NCBI GenBank assembly: GCA_026119935.1
Contig: JALRMH010000079.1
Coordinates: 1 to 64,000, forward strand
Direction: 5' to 3'
DNA length: 64,000 bases
Source of the DNA: Endothia cerciana
Taxonomy: Eukaryota; Ascomycota; Sordariomycetes; Diaporthales; Cryphonectriaceae
Both the position numbers and the translations under genes were made by a program. This document shows positions 29,714 through 41,824 of the stretch, piece by piece (the stretch's first letter is position 1; each line of letters begins with the position of its first letter). The notes beneath the pieces were generated by a model, which ran no database searches, was not told the DNA's origin, and was given only the letters and a program-made list of their open reading frames with translations.

Positions 29714-32700
29714 ATTGTGAGACTGTAACGACTGATGACCACCACCTCACTCTAGGTCGTGAGAACAGAAACCGACAGCAGCAAGCGCGGAGGGAGTCGC
29801 AAGACGTGCTCTTGCTTCTTGGGAAAGCCATTTAGATTTTATAGGCTAAGACGTTGAGCTGCCACTTATCAAGTATCCTGCAGATCACAAGCTCGGGAGT
29901 CTAGTTTACCTTGCATATACGGAGTACGGCCGTTGACTACTGTACGGTGTCAATAACCCTGCCACCCAAGATACGACGACGTTCAAGATTGAGCCCTGAT
30001 CGATACCTTTGTACTCATCAGACTGGACACTGCAGATCCTAGTGGCCTGTGGCTAGACAGTGGTAGGTCTGTCCCGGCGGCGCGTCACCCGCATGGAGTC
30101 ACACCCGAGGCCAGGACAGGGGGAAGGTCGCGGAACCAGGAAAGGGAGAAAAAGCGGTTGGCAAGATGGATATCGACTGAATCGCTAAGCTTTCCGGTGT
30201 AAGGTCAGTTGCTGACCCCCAGGCCCAAAACTGGCGGATCATCTCCTTCATAATCACGGGAGGGGCCGCGAGGTCACCAGATGATGCAGTTGGCGCAGAG
30301 CCGTTAGGAGCCTTTCATAACGAGCAAGTTGGATGTGCCAAGGCGTTGCAGGCGTGAGCGAGCCCCCGTGTGTCCAGGAAGACACCAACATTGCTAGTAG
30401 CAGAGGCGATGACCTCTACTGCATTAGCCCAGGACCCTAACGATGTTGATGATGATTGCGGAGGCGCACAATGCCGGGAGCAAGCGCTCTGCAACGACTC
30501 TATACAGTGGGGCGAGAACTAGGAAAGGGGGAGGGGGGAGGGCCTGGCAGCCTGTAATAAGCGTGGATAGGATAATACGTACGTTGGTTGCATGGAGTGG
30601 GGTAGGCGGGCAGGTCAATGCCCCGACGGCACGTTCGATGGGCCGGCCAAGGTTGAGGGTGCAGAGGTCTTTCACGTAGTGGAACGGTTGGCCTGATGAG
30701 GTCCAATTTTCAAGGTTTACCGTTGCGGTGAGCAGGTATCGTCTGTGCAGGGACGACTTGGTCAGGTCATCACTCGGTCTGATGAGGTGTCGGCCGCTAT
30801 GTTCCGGCTCGAGAGCGCCGAAATACGAGCAACACAATATAAAACCTGCCTAATCGGCTTGCTCTCCAGCCTAAACCTTTCTGAGGCATCGGTCCAAGAT
30901 CAAGACCGGACGGCCTACGGGATAAATGCGGCTTAACTTTGGCCAAGTATTGGAATAACCGTATGACAGAGGAAGGCCCTCGTCCCCGCCAAGAGACCCG
31001 TTGTGGCACAGAACGCCTTTCTCGTGCCAAGAAGGAAACGCAAGTATGCCCCGAGCCGGACCAAGGAAAAGCAAGGTTCTAGGGATCAAAACCACGTACA
31101 ATTGACCGAGGCCCTTCCGCCGAGGCCGTGTGAGCTAACCTGCGCCAAGCAGGTACCGTGGCTGGGAACGAGAGGGAGGGGGGGGGGGGAAGGACGCGGT
31201 GAAAACGGCTCCTGGCAGCCTAGGAGAACGGTTACCCTTGATCCTCATCCACCGGGCATCGTCGCCACGGGAGGCTTCTGATGAGCAGCACCTGATCCCG
31301 CTTGGCCTTTCCCCCATCTCCATGGTGCTTTTCTGCGCACTCGGGACATGGACAATACATGGCCCTGTGGAAACGCAAACCCCCCGGACAGCACGACATC
31401 GGCATACTGTGTACTGCAGCCATGTATTATATTACCTCCGTATTTGCGCGGACTAATGCGTCTCGGACGCGGGAGCGGGAGCGTGAGCCCCCCTTCCCCC
31501 CCACAGCATGTGCGCTCGCACACTCGGCACTGACATGGTGACGCGGGGATAACCTTGATACATAAGTAGGGTACCATCCGAGATGGAGGGCAGCCTTTTC
31601 AGCTGCAAAACCGGCGGGCTCATCTCCTTTCACCATGGGCTCCGTCATGATCCTAGCGGAGGTGTGAGTAAGCACGGGCCGTCAGTCGGGCAGCTGTTCA
31701 TCGAATATCCTGGCCTGGGTCCTTCTCAGCTGTGGTAGCACGGCGTGGCACGGGCACGCGCACGCGCACAGCAGCAGTAGCTTGGGACGATCTCGCAAAC
31801 GCTGCAGGGAACATGTACCGTGCCGCAATCTAAAAGGCGCCCGCGGGCCCAAGTCGTGGCACGAGTGCGGCGCCGGCGGCTCTATCTCGGGGTGTGCCTC
31901 TGGGTCAGATCAGATGTGATCTATGTAGAAGGATGGAAAGCTCGTGGTAACACAGTAAGCAGACCAGGAGTCCTGCCGCATGTAAGAGCCGGTCAGGAAG
32001 AAGCCGGTCAGGAAGAAGCCGGTCAGGAAGAAGCCGGTCAGGAAGAAGCCGGTCAGGAAGAAGCCGGAATTCAGGTGGATTGTTGAAATCGAAATAAAAA
32101 GTAAATAAACAAATAAAGGGGGGGGGGGCGGTACTCGACAAGGAATGTGGGGGCTGACGCAGAGTCAAATAGATTACCCAGTAAATGAGTTGGAGGGTGA
32201 ATGTCGCGACGACGGAGAGAGAGGAGAGGATAAAGAAGGTGAGATCGGTTTATCTATGGTACGTACATGGTGTATCTACCTTTGCCTGTACTTAGGTTCT
32301 CAGGCAGCCCAGGCACTAGTCAGCACGCCATTGGTTGCCGTCTTCCTCATGCATCAACCTCGTATGCCCCTTACAGCGACGGAGGAGCCGAAGCTGGCTT
32401 GGGTCAGGCTACGGTTCAGCAAAGGATCCGTGAACTGTATGTAGGTGGTTGACATTATCGACCATGGCTGGCGTCGTTGGTTATGCCTGCCTCCTGTGGT
32501 TGCAGGGACCTGGGGTCTGGCCATGCTGGGACGGTTGTGAGGATCTCGGAGGACTTTCAGTGTCTGGAGAAGAGGGAATATAGACCTAGATTCCGAGCTG
32601 CCAATGACTTATCCTAAGTTATCTTGGTCGCAGGACGGGGAAGCTGCCGGATCATCACAAAACGCTCGAGTATGTATGCGTCCCGAGCCGCCTGAGTCCA

Positions 32701-33164
32701 CACCATTTTTCTCGCACAGCTCCATCCAATATGCTGGTCAGCCGCGTGGAAAGGTTGGGCGTTTGGAAACGATGGTGGAATCACCCATAAGTGAGGCGTT
32801 CGTTGTTGGCTGATGATATGAGATTATGTAGCTACTGTTGGGATTGCAGGCGGGATCTCGTAGGACGAGCAACAGCTACAGACTGCCCCGAATTACCTCC
32901 TTGGTGGAACAACGTGCCACATTGCATTCATAGACAGCGTCCGACCTATGTTAATGATCACAGTCGGTGAATTGGTATATGTGCCTAGGACAAACTCCAG
33001 ACCCGATACCTTTTTAACCATTTTTGCGTCCCATCAGGCCATTAAGCAGGTACAGATTGCGTAGACTGCCTCCCAAATAAAGATGCGATATGTACAGAGA
33101 ACGAAGCATCTACGTAAGTCTTCAAACAAAAAAGGAACGATCCATGCTCATGTGAACGAGAAAC
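29714..33164. other. 3.5-kb intergenic stretch without a supported gene
   Basis: Contains the GH47 promoter side and the downstream flank of the SREBP-type gene. No recognisable coding pattern was found. Notable contents are a 12-G run (31178-31189), the 15-bp tandem repeat at 31991-32065 and an 11-G run (32118-32128). Confidence 0.5.
31991..32065. repeat. 15-bp tandem repeat, five perfect copies
   Basis: The unit GGTCAGGAAGAAGCC is repeated five times without mismatch. Being a multiple of three it stays open: plus strand (GQEEA)5, minus strand (LLPDR)5. It sits inside short open frames on both strands that have no recognisable family. Confidence 0.95.
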
Positions 33165-36100
33165 TCACGCAGCGACGTCGCACAGGCTATCGTCACTCTC
33201 ACAGTCGGTCATAGTCGCGTAGCCTTGGTCCTCTTCCATGCCTATGACGTTCTTAGTCACGCTGAGACACCGCTCAACCATCTTCTGCCTGAGATCGCGA
33301 TCGAGGCCGGGCCTGTCGCCCTCCGCACTGCCGATCCATATCCTCAGCGTGCCCGATAGACGCTCGAGAGAGGTCGAACAGGCCTCGGCTGCGACAGCGT
33401 GTTGGTGCAAGCGATCCATGAGTAGGAAGGCAGCAGTGCAGCCCAGCAATGACAGACCCTCGGTCGAGGCAGGTAGAATGGTATCAACGACGGAGAGAGC
33501 ACTACGTGGTGGCACTTCGTAGCGTTGCAGATGTGCAATTGCCATGGCACAACGTAGGGCAAGTTGCACGTCTGGGTCGGGTGCAATCGAAGACAAGGGT
33601 GCGTCGATGAGCGGCGGCACGCCTTTGCTGTACTGGGGATGTTTATCTGGATTCAGGCTCGGGCCGAGAGCTTGCAGGACGGTGGCAATATTGGCGCCTC
33701 GCTTCTCATCAAAGAGGAACGCCTTGGCAACAAGCGCACGCAGTTGAGCGTTGGAGCCGATAGGCGCCACCTTGATGGCAGTATGAATGTCGCCGGCCAA
33801 GGTCTTACCCTGCTCGCTCTTGTCACCCGCGTCCGCGAAACTGGCTGGCAGTGCCCGTTGCAGCACGAGGCCTGACCACCAGGCAGCGACGGCATCCATA
33901 GGGGAGCGTACGGCCGGATCCTCGACAACTGCGTTCATGCCATCGACGTCGACGTCGACGTCGTGGGTCGTTGGACGGTTGAAGGCCAGATTGTGTGCGC
34001 GCTGCACGATGACCTCGTTCAGGACGTCGTCGCAGTTTTGCTCGAGGAGAAGCGCCAAGTGACCCGGAAGCTCGTCATCCGGGGAGGGGGGCTCACTCCG
34101 GCGAAGGGAATTCATCAGCCGGTGCAGCTGCCTCGCCTCGTTCCATTTGGACCTGGCCAGCTTGGCTGCCAGGATGCTGTGGACGCCCTGATTGCCGAGC
34201 TGCCAAAGCAGGACACGGATGTGCAGAGCACTCAGCATGAGCCGCAGTGGTGTGTCGGGTAAGGTTCGGGAGGCAAGCAGTGTCAGGGTCAGGCGACTCT
34301 TGTTGATTTCGACGTCGCCGCCAGCCAGCTGTGCGTCCAACGCGATGGTCCAAGCCTTGACCCGCGCGGTTTCCCGTTCTTCGGTCAGTCCAGTCAGCAT
34401 CTGATAGCCGTGGATACCGATGGTATTTCGCAAGCTGAGTTTCATCGTCTTCAGCAGCAGGGCGGCCGCCTCGAGGAAGAAATTGTGGCGTGGCACCCAG
34501 ACCGTCTGAATGGCTGTGAGCCAGGCCTGTCTCCTGACATTGATGGGCGACGCCAATGACGGGACTGCCTGAAGAGCAGCATCGTTGAGTAGGGACTTTT
34601 GAGTCTTGGGCGGCCTAGGTGCGAAGAGAGACGGCACGAAGGCCCAGAGTAGAGTGCCAAGAAGCAGGAGGGACTTGAGGGTGGAAATGAAGTGGGCGAG
34701 AGAGTACTGGTGGCCCGCGAAGCTGACATGCGACTGTGAGACCAGTGGTCCCAGAAGGTGGATTGGCAGGGCCAAGAGACCACGGCCTTCGGGCGATGCA
34801 TTGCCCTGCTCCCTTTCACGAAGGGACTCGACGAACATGAGGCCGGCCAGGGAGCCAACCATGAACTTGCCGTAGAATGGGGCGTTCTGCCATCGGTTGT
34901 TCTGCATCTGCTGCTGCTGCTGTATCTGCTGCTGTCGCATAACGGCCGGATTCTGCTGGAATCCCCCCTGCGGCACGGGATAAGGCCGCCCGGACGCCAA
35001 TTGAGCGCTGATGATACGCTTCATGTCCTCGGGCACCGGGATCATGCCCTGTGGATCCAGACCTCTCGGGGTGGTGACGGGCGTGTTCATGAACTGCGCG
35101 CCCTCTTGCCCAAACTGCATGTTGCTGTTCTGATTTTGGATCGGACTCATCGTGCCGTTCATGGCGCTTGCCATGAACAGCTTCTCGAACGCGGATATCC
35201 TCTGCTGCATGGCGCTGTTCTCATCGGTGAGACGGTTATTCCTCTTCTCCAGATGCCGTATATACTCGGTTGCCTTGCTCAGAACCTGCCACGGGATGTC
35301 AGCCAAAGGCCGGAGGCACCGAGCCGACCTGTGTGGTACTCACCGTAGCCTTGTTTAGTTTATGGGCCGGAGTCAGACCATGCAACTCCTCCCTGTCCTC
35401 CGTCGTGTCCTCGCCCCGCGCACTCTTTGATAATACGCGCAAGCTCGGCACGCTGTCCCGTAGCGCCGCGATCTTGTCGTTTAGATTGGTCCTATACCGC
35501 TTCTCGATCATATTGTGGGCGGTCTTCTTGACGGGCTGCTGGCCATCATCGTCTTCTTCGTCGTCCAGGTCATCGTCATCCGCCGAGGACTTCCGCTTCC
35601 GACTGCCGGATTTGGATGGGTCGGGGGAGACGGCCTTGTGGCCCTCGCCAGCACTTGACTGAGGACTCAGCTGGCTGGGCTCGCTCTTTGGGGACTGGTA
35701 CTGGAGGTGAGGCGGCATGGCGATATTCCTCAACTGCTCCTGCTGGGCGGGGGTCAGGGCTGGCATCGCGACCTGGAGGGGGGCCGGGCAGGACGAAGAG
35801 CCACCGGCAGGGTTGGGACCGGCACTCTGGAAGAAGGCGTTGAAGAGGTCGACGCTGGAGGATTCCTGGGCGCCCGACCGTGGGCGGAACTGGAGGTTCT
35901 GGTTCGGAAAGGAGGCGGCCGGGACGTTCCAGTTGTCGGGGAACAGATTCAGGGCGTCCAGAGAGTCCCCGTCGTTGGGACCCAGAGGAGGGGTGAACTG
36001 GTTCTGGTCGGCCCAAGCAGCGCTCGCAGTGAAGTCGGGGAAGGCCGGGTCGGGGCCAGTCGAGGTGATAGGGTCGCTATCGGGAGCAGGGGCGGCGGTG

Positions 36101-36246
36101 CCGTTGACGATCTGGTAGGCGCCGGGAGAGGAGGCTGATGTGGAATTTGGAGCTGATGTCGCTGAGTGGGGGTCGTGGGACCGAAGGTCGAAGTGTGTGT
36201 CGAGGCCGGCACCCCAAGGTTGGGGATCCCGCTGTTGATCTGCCAT
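33165..36246 (-). CDS. sre1: SREBP-type bHLH transcription factor (Sre1/SrbA), membrane-bound
   Basis: Sterol- and oxygen-responsive regulator kept in ER/Golgi membranes and released by cleavage. Exons: 36246-35344 and 35285-33165, giving 1007 residues, the usual SrbA size. The bHLH spans about residues 243-322: AHNMIEKRYRTNLNDKI has the Tyr in the basic region that is diagnostic of SREBPs, and a leucine-zipper-like helix (KATEYIRHLEKRNNRL) follows across the intron. Two membrane helices lie at about 441-457 (KFMVGSLAGLMFV) and 500-520 (TLKSLLLLGTLLWAFV), separated by a short loop as in the family. The long C-terminus matches the position of the fungal DUF2014 region. The start at 36246 (MADQQRDPQPWG) is preferred to an in-frame ATG at 36324. 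The last codons overlap a GTGAGT donor, so a short extra 3' exon is possible. Confidence 0.93.
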
Positions 36247-37780
36247 TTTGGCTGGAAACGGAGGGGACACCTGGGCCCTGACGGGCGATGCGGAGGTACT
36301 GCTTAGACGGTTCCGTTTATGCACGAGTGGTTCGACATGGAACGCGTGACGGCCCTAAGCGATGGACGAGATGGGCCGGGTAGTCAGAACGTGGGGGGGG
36401 GGGGGGGCCAGGGGAATCGAGTCGAGCGAGGGTCGATTCCGTCTCAGTTCGGTCCGTTCCCGACGGACAACCCACAGGTCAAGCCGGACGGACGGACAAA
36501 AAGAGGATCGAACTAGACTGCAGCAGCAGATGATGAGGCTTCTCAAGACACAATGTGCCGAGCAGCATACCACCTGGTCGCCACCGCCCTAGAGGACACC
36601 GCGCCTCCCCCTGAGCCTGCGGTGCAGTCCGACAGCCGAGCGTGGGTCCGGTATTTCTTGGACCCGGGAGCAGAAAATCACGAAGCGGGCCCAGATCGAG
36701 CAAATACCCGGCACCACGTCAGAGACAGGTCAAGACGGCTCGAGCCCTGGTGGTGCTGCTGAGAGATGTCCCTGAGAGAGGACTGAGACCTGCAGGGAGC
36801 GGTACTCGAGAGATGGACCAGCGCCTGGAACAGGCACACGGAATATTCCGCTGGAGGGGGGGGGGGGGCCTCTGGTCGCACTGCGGGCGGGAGTGGGTGA
36901 TGCCGCGATGCTATGCTAATGCAATGCGAGATGGCTCGTCAGGGTGTCGGCCCTTGCCTGTCGTCTCCTCACGGGCAGCTTATGTTATGTCAGCCGGCCT
37001 CACCAACGTCTCGTCTCAACACGACTGTATATCCTATGCGCGGCGGTGATGCTGACGAGCCTCTCCTGCTGGATGGATGGATGGCCGGACTACGGTGTTT
37101 CGACCCGGCAGATAGGAGGGAGGGTACGGTGGTGTGGTGCGGTGCTGTGCGGCGCGGTACGGTACGGTAGGGTGTGTACGGGGTCAGACGGTAAGGTGTC
37201 TCATTCGACGGTAGGCCTTGGGTCCTGAGGGGAACGCGCAGCCGTGTCCTGCGCCGTCCTGCGCTGCGCTGCGCTGTGCCGTGCCGTGCAAGGCGGGCAG
37301 TGAGTGGATTTGGGGGGGGGGGGTGGTTTGGTCTGGTCCGTATGGGATCGTGGCCTGGTTTGTCTGTCTGTGGTAGTGTGGTCTGGTGGTCTGGTGGTCT
37401 GGTCGGTCGGTCGGTTTGAGGACAAGGACAGAAGCGGGAGCATGGGCAGGTGGATCGTACGAGAAAGAAAAGAGAGCAGGAGTTGATCACACCATCCGAG
37501 CGGGAAGACAACTTTCAGAGAAATGAATGGCATTGACGTTTTCTGCCTGGGTAGCGGCCCCAGGTAGTGCCCAGTGCACCACCCCTCGGCGGAGGCTGCC
37601 GACAGACAGAAGGGCTTCATTAACCGACAGGCCCCCCTCACTTCCCTGCCCGCCGGGGCCCTGCCTGTCCTTGATGGAGGGCCTCTGACTGGACGGGTGG
37701 GCGGGAGGGGGGCCCTAGTTGCCCCCACCATCCCACATCTCCCATCCCCCCCCCAGCGGTCTTTTGGGGAGGGGGGGCTA

Positions 37781-37808
37781 GCTGGCTGGCTGGCTGGCTG
37801 GCTGGCTG
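37781..37808. repeat. (GCTG)7 microsatellite
   Basis: Seven perfect GCTG units, preceded by a G-rich run. Confidence 0.95.
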
Positions 37809-40034
37809 TTCTCAATGGGCCCTGTTACTCTGTACTACTTACCACCACCTACCACCACCATAGTATGGTAGGTAGTATGACGAGGCAGTGCCCGCCGCCG
37901 CGACTAGCTCGCGTCCTGTTCCGCCTGGGCAGCGGGCCAATGCTTGTCCTCGATGCCTCCTAATACTCCCGTAGCACCACCCTTCAGCCCTCTGACGATG
38001 CTTCCGTCCCTTGGCGTCATGTCGATGCCCGTCTCGAGTCAGTCATTGACAGAACCCCCCACCGCCCACGTCGAACGAGGCCTAACATCCCGTCGGTGTG
38101 TGTGCCGACTGTGGCGACAGAGGGGGGGGATGGAGGAGGTGGTGGTGGGTGACAAGACGGATAGTTTCCAAACCTTCAGAATCAGAATCCAAACTCAGAC
38201 TCGGTTCCAGGCCCAGGCCCAGGCCCAGGTCCTGGTCTAGGTTCCCCCCCCCCCCCGCGGCACTCCTGGCAATCTAAGGGGGGCTTGCGACGCCATCGGA
38301 TATCCCTCCCTCCATCCTTTCCTTCTTCCACAGCTGAACTGGAGAAAGAAGAAAACCCCCCGAAAAAAAACCAAAGCAAAACCCAAGACACTCTGCCTCG
38401 CGGCGTCGATCTTCTTACCGCTTTCACCCGCCGCCTCCTGTCAGCCTTCGGCACCGGGCCTGACTCGGTACATACTGTCGTTTGATCCTCTAGTATGGAT
38501 GGACGGCACACCCAGACCGAGACTCGGCTCGACAAGGATGTCCCTCCCCGTTGGTCTTGGGCTGCTGTGTGTGTCCCTGTCCGTTAGCCTCTCGATAGCC
38601 TCTCTCCAGTCTCGGTCCAGGTCCTCGCCTGGAGAGAACCCGGATGGACTCCTCCTATGACCATTCATCACCACTGCCCCTGACTGCCTGTCCCCGAGAT
38701 GATTTCATCTCAGCACGCCACGAAAACACGCATCAGGCAGACCTGTCCGCTAGTCTCATTGCCCCGTCGCGACAGGTGTTCTTCCCCCTCCGGTGCCTGT
38801 ACCGATCAAAGTTTTCCTTGCAGGCCCTCCAGGTCTTACATGATCTTATCACTGCCGTCGTGCCATGCCATGCCATGCCTCTCACCTTACCTCACCTTGC
38901 CTCGCCTTGCCTTGCCACGCACGCTACCTTGCTACCGCGCGTATGGCTCGTTGTCAGTCCTTGTTGCAAATGCAGCGGGCCCGTCAGCGGGCCATCCTGA
39001 GAGCCATGGCGACATGGGTACTTATCCCCCAAGTCTCATCTTGAACATCTTCCCCCAGAGAATAAAAGACCCGGTCCGGGGAATATGCAAAACACTCCCC
39101 GCCGGACATGTCATGTCGATCTCGTGGCCCGCCAATGATTTGTGATCGATTTGCGCCGAGAGGCCCTCTCGGCTGCACGGTACCACCACGTACAGTATAA
39201 ATTGTTAAGCAACCTACCTCTCTACGGCTTCACTGGGCGGGGACGGCATTCCGAGACAGGCAACTGATGAGACGATACTTCAAGCGGTCGGTACGCAAAT
39301 CTTCTCACGCACGCATTGACAGCCAGCCGCTGGCCGGCTGCAGTGGTTGAGCAACCAGGTGCCACCCTCCCCGACGGTTGGGACAAGTCTGGCCTCCTTC
39401 TTTCCAGGCCGTGGAAGCGGTTGGGGGGGTTTTTTTTTGGGGGGGTTTTTTTTATCTTAAATTTTTTTTCATTTGTTTATTGATTTTATCATACCGGACA
39501 ACAGCAGGAGAGCACTCACCTTCTAGACGCGTAGTGGGAAGTGGGGAGAGGAGATCTGTCGTGAATCATCAAGCATATCCCACTTCTCATTGCATGTCTG
39601 ACTCGACGCGATCGGCCGATCCGGCGTCTTGGGGCTTTGCAGATGTTTACTCCACCAATTCACAACGTTCCCCAGGCGGAAGAGTGTAGATCTGATTCTC
39701 GTATAGATACAGCACGATTAGTAAATATTGGAAACCAGGCCCCGTCCGCCTCAGCGGCTCGAGCCAATGTATGGCCTAGATACACATGCCTAATCTCCTG
39801 AGCACTGCTTGCCATGCCCTGGAAGCCGTGACGTATCAGCACGACGGCACCGTTCTGGCCCTCGGCCATCATGGTATGACAGAAGCCAAGTAGATCAGAA
39901 CTCCCAACGTCCTTCGAGAAATCAGTTTCCGAAAGTCAAAACACGAACAACATGACCTGCCGCAGGGACCCGAGAACAGGGTTTGTCAAACTGCAGCCCA
40001 GCCAGGCGGAGCTCCACGACCTTCCTGCCTGCCG

Positions 40035-40036
<2 letters not shown>

Positions 40037-40080
<44 letters not shown>
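40037..40080. repeat. (CCTG)11 microsatellite at a gene's 3' end
   Basis: Eleven perfect CCTG units end one base before the stop codon (40082-40084) of the minus-strand gene that follows, so they form the start of its 3' UTR. Confidence 0.95.
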
Positions 40081-40081
<1 letters not shown>

Positions 40082-40083
<2 letters not shown>

Positions 40084-41824
40084 ACCATATCTCCTCATCA
40101 CTCGCCACCATCTGCAACGTCGGCGTCTTCGGCTCCATCCTTCGCATCCGCTTCCGATCCGCCTTGGTCACCAGGCTCGGCGTGATGGGGATCACAGGTG
40201 AGAACGGCTGGTACGGTGAGTAGGGGACCGGGTTCCCCGTCAGCGGCGTCCGCGCCGTGTGCATGCCCCCCGGCGACATCGGCCCGGCCCGCTCAAACAC
40301 CGTCTGTTTGACCGTGCGGTCGTATGTGTTGGGCGACATGAGCCCTGGATCGTAGGCGCGCAGCGGGAGGGCGCCGCCGGTGCGGACGGCCGAGGGCGCG
40401 TTCGGGCGCGAGAAGGTAGCGCCTGGCTTTGGGGAGGAGGGCAGGGACGGGAACCGGTTCACGCCGGGCTTGGGGGACGTGGGCAGCCCGGAGGTCCGTT
40501 GGGAGTTGCGAATCAGGGCGGACTGCGAGGTCTCGGAGGCGGCGGAGACGGGGTCCGCTTCCGTCGTTGCCAGAGAGACGTGCCGGGAGTGGGCCGGGTT
40601 GTCTCGGGCACGGTGCTCGTCCTCGTCCGACTCCGAAATGTCCTCGCCTCGTTGCACGTCCCTGTCCTTGCCCTTGACTGTTGCAATGACGCCGATCCTC
40701 TCGTCGATGCTCTGAGTACTCTCCGGTGACAAGTCGTCCGGCGGCGTCAACGGGGCCATGTGGGCCCCGTTGCGCAGGGGGAGCTGGTCGGTGGGAACCG
40801 GCGGTGGTCTGGCCGGGGCGTACTGCCGCGGCGGGATGGCGTTCATCTCCTCGCCGGCGTACTGTGGAAACGTGCCCGACATGGGCGTCATGATGGGCGA
40901 GGAGATGCTCATCGGCTGCACCTGCTTCTTCTTCCTGGGCGACTTGAGGGCTGACAGGATTGAGGAGGTCCGCGACTCCTTCTTCTCAGCCTTGCTCAGG
41001 TTCAGGCTTGCGGGTTTGTTCCTCTCCTTCTTGGACGACGTCGTTGATGATGAAACCCGCTGCTGGGCAGGGGTGGGCAGGACTGGGGCCTGGAACTCCA
41101 CGCCCGCCTCCTTGGCCTCCTCCTGCTCCATCACGTACTTGTACATCTGCTCCAGCTGTGCCTGCGCCATGGCCCTGTCCTTCTGTACCACCCCCTGGTC
41201 AACTTCTGGGTCTACGCCGGGTGCACCTCGGCTGGTCGAGGTGGGTGAGGGCAGGAAGTACGAAGAAGGCGAGGTAGCTGACGGTTCCTGGATCTGGAGA
41301 CTGGGGATCTGGAAGCCCGTAGAGGTGGGCGAAGGAAGTGAGAAGTTGCGAACGTGCCCGCGATTGGGACTTCTTGGCAGCTCGTGGGCTGTCTGGAATT
41401 GAGAGGCTTCCCACTGGACTTCCTTCTGGGACTGGATTGCCGATTCCGGCTCTGGGAACTTCGTGGCGTAGTAGTGTTCCTCCCACAAATCGATCTCCTC
41501 TGCAGCGCGCAGTCGCTCGCGGCGCTTCTTGGACAGGGCCAGGAGGAGGATGGCGACTACCACTAGGGAGAAGGCGTAGGAGCCGACAATGCCGCCGACC
41601 TCTGCTGGCAGGTATGCTGGGTTCCGGATGGCGTCGGCAGCGCCCGGAGGACCTTCGTCTGCTGGAGGAGCTGGATTCCAGTCGATACCGAGAGGATTGT
41701 ATTTCCTTCGCTCGGCCTGCTCACCTGATGACGGCGCCGCAGCAGCGATAACCTTGAGGAGGGCTGAAGAGAGTGACAGCAGAAGAATGGAAGGTGACTT
41801 CTTGTGGAAGGGGCCAGTGGGCAT
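40082..41824 (-). CDS. Single-pass membrane protein, unknown function
   Basis: 580 residues from the ATG at 41824 (MPTGPFHKKSPSILLLSLSS), chosen because it places a signal peptide at the N-terminus; an in-frame ATG at 41899 would add 25 residues before it. Residues 10-30 look like a signal sequence, residues 78-98 (GSYAFSLVVVAILLLAL) are a transmembrane helix followed by SKKRRERLR, which predicts a short outside domain and a cytosolic tail of about 480 residues. The tail is Ser/Pro/Thr-rich, with many SP/TP sites (LPSPTS twice, SPRKKKQ), a Gln/Glu helix (AQLEQMYKYVMEQEE) and a conserved-looking C-terminal end. I recognise no named family. Type I topology with a disordered tail could suit a wall- or polarity-related sensor, but that is inference only. 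No introns. Confidence 0.8.

Larger units (their letters stand above)
36247..40081. other. 3.8-kb spacer between two minus-strand genes
   Basis: Probable promoter and 5' UTR of the SREBP-type gene plus the 3' flank of the next gene. No gene is supported. It is rich in simple sequence: 15 G at 36393-36407, 13 G at 36856-36868, 12 G at 37312-37323, GCTG repeat at 37781-37808, three CAGGCC units near 38208-38229, 13 C at 38244-38256, and alternating G and T blocks at 39423-39453. Confidence 0.5.

Noticed and set aside
31820..32086. Open frame containing the (GQEEA)5 repeat as a gene
   Set aside because: The frame is open largely because of the repeat itself; there is no homologous domain, and the opposite strand is equally open.
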